NCBI RefSeq assembly: GCF_025145845.1
Contig: NZ_CP102253.1
Span: 2,294,001 to 2,358,000, forward strand
DNA: 64,000 nt
Reading direction: 5' to 3'
From: Alistipes shahii WAL 8301
GTDB taxonomy: Bacteria; Bacteroidota; Bacteroidia; Bacteroidales; Rikenellaceae
Below, in pieces: positions 60,817-64,000 of this stretch; positions within the stretch are counted from its first letter, which is position 1, and each line of letters opens with the position of its first letter. Under the pieces are notes generated by a model. It was not told the DNA's origin. It did no database searches and worked only from the letters and a program-made list of their open reading frames with translations. The position numbers and the translations under genes were made by a program.

Positions 60817-61701
60817 CTACTTGTCCAATCCGATCTTACATACGTGTCCGGCCTCGCGCTCGGCCTCGATCGCCGCGGCGCGCTGCTCCTGGGTGCGGTA
60901 CATGCCCTGCCGGCGCATCGCCTCGTCGAAATCGACCTCGTGGGCGTCGAACTCCGGGCCGTCGACGCACGTGAAGCGCGTCCGGCCGCCGACCGTCACG
61001 CGGCAGGCGCCGCACATGCCCGTGCCGTCGACCATCAGCGCATTGAGCGACACGGTGGTTTTCAGCGCGTACTTCTTCGTGGTGAGGGCCACGAACTTCA
61101 TCATAATCATCGGGCCGATGGCCACGCATTCGTCGTAGTGTCTGCCCTCTTTTTCGATCAGTTCCCCGATCAGCGCCGTCACGAGTCCCTTGAAACCCTC
61201 CGAACCGTCGTCGGTGGCGATATGGAGGTGTTCGGCTACGGCGCGCATGGCGTCGGTGTAGATCAGCATGTCGCGTGTCTTGGCGCCGATGATGACGTCG
61301 GCCTTCACGCCGTGTTCCCGGAGCCATTTGACCTGCGGGTAGACCGGGGCTGTGCCCACGCCGCCCGCCACGAAGAGGTAGCGGCGTTTGCGCAGCTCTT
61401 CGACGGGCATTTTGACGAATTCCGAAGGGTGGCCCAGCGGACCTGCGAAGTCGGCGAGGGCATCGCCCTCGTTCAGTGCGCAGATTTTGCGCGTCGAGGC
61501 GCCGATGGCCTGCGTGACGATGGTCACGCTGCCCTCCGCAGCGTCGAAATCGGAGATCGTGAGCGGAATGCGCTCGCCGTGTTCGTCGGCGCGCACGATG
61601 ACGAATTGTCCGGGCTGCGCCGAGCGGGCCACGCGCGGTGCGAGGACCTTCATCAGCCAGATGCCCTCTGCGAGGAGTCTTTTTTCAAGAATGGGGTACA
61701 T
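60817..61701 (-). CDS. nfnA: Nfn-type transhydrogenase small subunit (FAD/NAD-binding, 2Fe-2S)
   Basis: A 294-residue protein of the ferredoxin-NADP reductase/PyrK family, often named sulfide dehydrogenase or dihydroorotate dehydrogenase-like subunit. ATG 61699-61701 (MYPILEKR) is the family start. An FAD-binding barrel (RIPLTISDF) is followed by an NAD site (FVAGGVGTAPVYPQ) and the 2Fe-2S cysteines in DGTGMCGACRVTVGG and FTCVDGPEF. It is upstream of the large subunit on the same strand. Its own start lies 24 bases downstream of the DUF1573 stop at 61725, so the three genes may be one transcript. Confidence 0.88.
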   Translation of the reverse strand: MYPILEKRLLAEGIWLMKVLAPRVARSAQPGQFVIVRADEHGERIPLTISDFDAAEGSVTIVTQAIGASTRKICALNEGDALADFAGPLGHPSEFVKMPVEELRKRRYLFVAGGVGTAPVYPQVKWLREHGVKADVIIGAKTRDMLIYTDAMRAVAEHLHIATDDGSEGFKGLVTALIGELIEKEGRHYDECVAIGPMIMMKFVALTTKKYALKTTVSLNALMVDGTGMCGACRVTVGGRTRFTCVDGPEFDAHEVDFDEAMRRQGMYRTQEQRAAAIEAEREAGHVCKIGLDK

Positions 61702-61724
61702 TATATCCGTTGTGTGTTTGTGTG

Positions 61725-62804
61725 TCACTCTTCGATGATTGCCGTCACCCGGATGCGCCGCATGGGCCGCACGGGGTCGTTGGTCACCACCACGAGGTGT
61801 TCGGTCACGATGCCGTAGTCCTGCGTCCGGGGATCGAGCAGAATTTCGCAGCGTAGCGAATCTCCGGGGGCGATTTTCTGCCCCGGGGCGAGTGTCGTGG
61901 CCACGTGTCCCTCGCCTTCGACGGCCCGCACGATCAGCTCCGCGCCGCCCGCGTTCGAAAGCGTAAAGTGCTTTTTCCGGACTGGTCCCGCATGTTTGAC
62001 CGGTCCAAATTTAAGGATATTTTCCGAAAAATCGGCTTTCGGGGCGTTTTGTGTTGCATCCGCGGGCTGCGGGTCGACGCCGATGCCGTGGGTGACGAGC
62101 GTCGTGCCGTTGCTCCGTCCGTTGATCAGGACCTCCAGCGCGTCGCGCACGGTCCCATAGCGGGGTTTGTCGGCGGGGATGAGGTAGGCGAAGTTGATTT
62201 CGCCCCGTTCGCCCGGCGCGATCTGTTTCGGATAGTCGGTCCGAAGCGCTCCGCTCGTGGTTTCGGGCCGCAGTTCGAGGCGGACCGGGCGTTTCGAGGT
62301 GTTCGCGTAGCCGATCGCCGCCTGCACCTGCCGCCCCGGATAAATATAGGAGAAGGCGTTGAGCGTCGAGGCCAGCCGCAGCCCTCCGCCGGCATCGACG
62401 GGGTATAGCTCCTCGACGGTTTTCTGCCGCGGGATGACGCTCCCCTGCACGGTGAGCGTGGCGATCTTCCGCTTCTCCGAAGAGTAGACCCACAGCTCCT
62501 TGGTGAATGAGCCGGGGCGGTTGGCGGGGTCGTAGGTGACGGTGATCTGCGTCTTTTCGCCCGGAAGGATCGGTTTCTTCGAGAAATCGGGGACCGTGCA
62601 GCCGCAGGTGGTCACCACGTCGAGGATCACCAGAGGGCTGTCGCCGCGGTTGACACCCGTGAACGTGTGGCTGACGCGGCCGTCGGTTTCGCGGATCGTG
62701 CCGAAGTCCCACGTATCGGGCCGAAAAGACAGATGTTCCTGCGCCGAGGCCGTTAAGGCGCATAGTGTCAAGAGAATAAGGAAAATAACGCGATTCGGGA
62801 TCAT
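61725..62804 (-). CDS. Exported DUF1573 protein
   Basis: A 359-residue periplasmic protein with signal peptide (MIPNRVIFLILLTLCALTASA). An N-terminal DUF1573 domain (about residues 25-130) shows WDFGTIRETDGRVSHTF and TTCGCTVPDFSKKPILPGE, an immunoglobulin-like fold of unknown role. Two further Ig-like repeats seem to follow (about 150-250 and 260-359; the latter with LKFGPVKHAGPVRKKHFTL). The minus-strand TATCTTTG at 62828-62835 is its promoter. It sits upstream of the Nfn genes, perhaps as the first gene of their transcript. Confidence 0.88.
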   Translation of the reverse strand: MIPNRVIFLILLTLCALTASAQEHLSFRPDTWDFGTIRETDGRVSHTFTGVNRGDSPLVILDVVTTCGCTVPDFSKKPILPGEKTQITVTYDPANRPGSFTKELWVYSSEKRKIATLTVQGSVIPRQKTVEELYPVDAGGGLRLASTLNAFSYIYPGRQVQAAIGYANTSKRPVRLELRPETTSGALRTDYPKQIAPGERGEINFAYLIPADKPRYGTVRDALEVLINGRSNGTTLVTHGIGVDPQPADATQNAPKADFSENILKFGPVKHAGPVRKKHFTLSNAGGAELIVRAVEGEGHVATTLAPGQKIAPGDSLRCEILLDPRTQDYGIVTEHLVVVTNDPVRPMRRIRVTAIIEE

Positions 62805-62827
62805 TTCTTTATGATTTGTGCGACATG

Positions 62828-62835
62828 CAAAGATA
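62828..62835 (-). promoter_or_regulatory. -7 box of the DUF1573 gene
   Basis: Minus-strand TATCTTTG about 24 bases before the start codon, a perfect TAnnTTTG match. Confidence 0.55.
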
Positions 62836-62864
62836 CTTTTTTTGCGAAAAAATCGTGCAATAAT

Positions 62865-62895
62865 TTTGCGGGAATGAAAAATTGCTATATATTTG
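62865..62895 (+). promoter_or_regulatory. Promoter of the tRNA genes
   Basis: TTTG at 62865-62868 and TATATTTG at 62888-62895 with 19-base spacing, the ideal Bacteroidetes arrangement, ending 34 bases before tRNA-Asn. Confidence 0.75.
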
Positions 62896-62929
62896 CACTC
62901 CGAAACGACGGGATAACCCGTTTCGAAAT

Positions 62930-63003
62930 GCCTGAATAGCTCAGTTGGTTAGAGCACATGACTGTTAATCATGGGGTCCTAGGTTCAAGTCCTTGTTCAG
63001 GCG
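62930..63003 (+). tRNA. tRNA-Asn (GTT)
   Basis: Acceptor arms GCCTGAA (62930-62936) and TTCAGGC (62996-63002) pair fully. The anticodon loop reads CTGTTAA, anticodon GTT, and the T loop TTCAAGT is standard. CCA is not encoded. Confidence 0.97.
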
Positions 63004-63121
63004 CAGATGCGCGAGGGTTGCGTAAAGGTTCTTTCAAAAAACGCCTGCAAGGGGTCGTCCGTAAAAGGGTGGTCCGGAGGGTGATCGGAAGATTGCCTTT
63101 GCAGTCCCAAGCCATTTTTAG

Positions 63122-63196
63122 GGGAGCTTAGCTCAGCTGGTTCAGAGCGTCTGCCTTACAAGCAGAGGGTCGGGGGTTCGAATCCCTCAGCTCCCA
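63122..63196 (+). tRNA. tRNA-Val (TAC)
   Basis: Acceptor arms GGGAGCT (63122-63128) and AGCTCCC (63189-63195) pair fully. The anticodon loop CTTACAA gives TAC. The GGTTCGAATCC T arm is canonical. CCA is not encoded. It lies 118 bases after tRNA-Asn and before a mobile-element-type integrase. Confidence 0.97.
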
Positions 63197-63208
63197 CAAC
63201 TGAAAATC

Positions 63209-63240
63209 AACGACTTACAGTAATGTAGGTCGTTTTTCTT
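63209..63240 (+). terminator. Terminator of the tRNA transcript
   Basis: AACGACTTACA (63209-63219) pairs with TGTAGGTCGTT (63224-63234, one G-T pair) over a four-base loop, followed by a T-rich tract. Confidence 0.8.
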
Positions 63241-63313
63241 TTGTATACCTCCGTGGTCGGTTTACACGTTTTTTGCCCGTTTGTGTTAACCAATGTGTCA
63301 ACCGAAATGACGC

Positions 63314-64000
63314 ATGAAAGCAAACATCGAGGTCATTTGTTACAAGTACAAACCTCTCAAAGACGGAACGCTTCCTTTAATGCTCCGAGTTACGAAAGAC
63401 CGCAAACGCAAATACGTTTCGCTCGGCCTTTCCCTGCAAGAAAAGTTTTGGGATTTCGAGAAAGGCAAGCCCAAACGAAATTGTCCCAACAAGGAGCAAA
63501 TCGAACGGCTGATAGCCGCAAAAACAGCGGAATACAACGATTTGATTGTCGAAATGACCGCCCAGCAACGTGAATACACGGTGGAAACGCTCGTGTCCCA
63601 TTTTCATAACCAAGTCCGTTGCGCTACGGTGGTCGAATTGTACGATAAACTGATTGACGACATGAAACGCGGCGGTAAACTCGGCAATGCAGGCGTTTAC
63701 AAATACTCCCGTACATCGTTGCTGAAATTCACGGGGCAGCGGTTGCAAATCCCGTTCAGCGACATTGACGCCGTGTGGTTGCGTCGTTACGAGAATTGGT
63801 TACGGACGAGCGGTTGCGGTGATACGACCATTAGCCAACTCTTTCGAACGTTGCGTAGCGTGTTCAACAAGGCGGTAGAATTGCAGTTGGTGAAACGGGA
63901 CTATTACCCGTTCGATGCCTATAAAGTCAGCAAATTCGATACGCGGACGAAGAAACGGGCCATCACGAAAGAGGACGTGCGCAAGGTTATTGCACTCGAT
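63314..64000 (+). CDS. Mobile-element-type tyrosine integrase, 5' part
   Basis: The reading frame is open from ATG 63314 to the window end (229 codons) and lacks its catalytic half. The start MKANIEVICYKYKPLKDG and KRKYVSLGLSL match the arm-type DNA-binding domain of Bacteroidetes conjugative-element integrases. A SAM-like core-binding domain follows (about residues 105-200, with YKYSRTSLLKFTG and FRTLRSVFNKAVE). The gene is visibly more AT-rich than the rest of the window, a sign of recent transfer. Its place just after tRNA-Val suggests insertion at the tRNA 3' end. Cargo lies beyond the window. Confidence 0.88.
   Translation, partial: MKANIEVICYKYKPLKDGTLPLMLRVTKDRKRKYVSLGLSLQEKFWDFEKGKPKRNCPNKEQIERLIAAKTAEYNDLIVEMTAQQREYTVETLVSHFHNQVRCATVVELYDKLIDDMKRGGKLGNAGVYKYSRTSLLKFTGQRLQIPFSDIDAVWLRRYENWLRTSGCGDTTISQLFRTLRSVFNKAVELQLVKRDYYPFDAYKVSKFDTRTKKRAITKEDVRKVIALD

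Overview
The window looks like a chromosomal segment of a high-GC Bacteroidales, most probably the genus Alistipes (Rikenellaceae). The reasons are SusC/SusD pairs, BACON-domain lipoproteins, a NuoC-NuoD fusion in a complex I operon without nuoEFG, TAnnTTTG-type -7 promoter boxes with few Shine-Dalgarno sites, a tryptophanase gene (Alistipes are typically indole-positive), and several exported prolyl/dipeptidyl peptidases. The genus call is inference; no rRNA gene is present.

Layout. 1-9.4 kb: 3' end of a prolyl oligopeptidase, aspartate kinase, a DUF4435/TOPRIM-like protein, a SUI1/YciH translation factor, a large HExxH outer-membrane barrel protein and PBP1A. 9.4-21.9 kb: a left-reading SusC/SusD operon with a zinc metallohydrolase lipoprotein and a DUF4302 lipoprotein, divergent from a giant hybrid two-component regulator that has lost its catalytic residues. 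22-28.6 kb: aspartate-semialdehyde dehydrogenase, an orphan tyrosine recombinase, tryptophanase almost abutting a sialate O-acetylesterase, rubredoxin and superoxide dismutase. 28.6-39.2 kb: the eleven-subunit complex I operon nuoA-B-CD-H-I-J-K-L-M-N. 39.2-45.6 kb: ogt, DPP4, a conserved hypothetical, a glucosaminidase with LysM, DUF4254 and a family 9 glycosyltransferase. 45.7-58.5 kb: a cell-surface-signalling glycan locus with an SGNH-like lipoprotein, ECF sigma, FecR anti-sigma, STN-SusC, SusD, a phosphodiester glycosidase and a beta-helix lipoprotein, then an exported TIM barrel and a convergent second phosphodiester glycosidase. 58.6-62.8 kb: a small lipoprotein, an Nfn-type transhydrogenase pair and a DUF1573 protein. 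62.9-64 kb: tRNA-Asn, tRNA-Val and the start of a lower-GC integrase, probably the edge of a mobile element.

How it fits together. Two uptake loci use different control logic. One (9.4-21.9 kb) looks built for peptide or protein import and sits beside a regulator whose phospho-His, ATP-lid and phospho-Asp signatures are gone. The other (45.7-58.5 kb) uses sigma/anti-sigma signalling and carries phosphodiester glycosidases with no recognisable ordinary glycoside hydrolase, which suggests a phosphodiester-linked glycan substrate. G/C homopolymers of 9-10 bases occur in three places: the first SusC gene, the FecR gene and the leader of the TIM-barrel gene. They are candidate slippage switches. 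Energy metabolism is represented by complex I without its NADH-input module and by Nfn, which links NADH, NADPH and ferredoxin.

A dispersed roughly 70-bp bipartite repeat with two hairpins occurs three times between genes, once inside the nuo operon. No CRISPR array, rRNA operon or complete prophage was seen.
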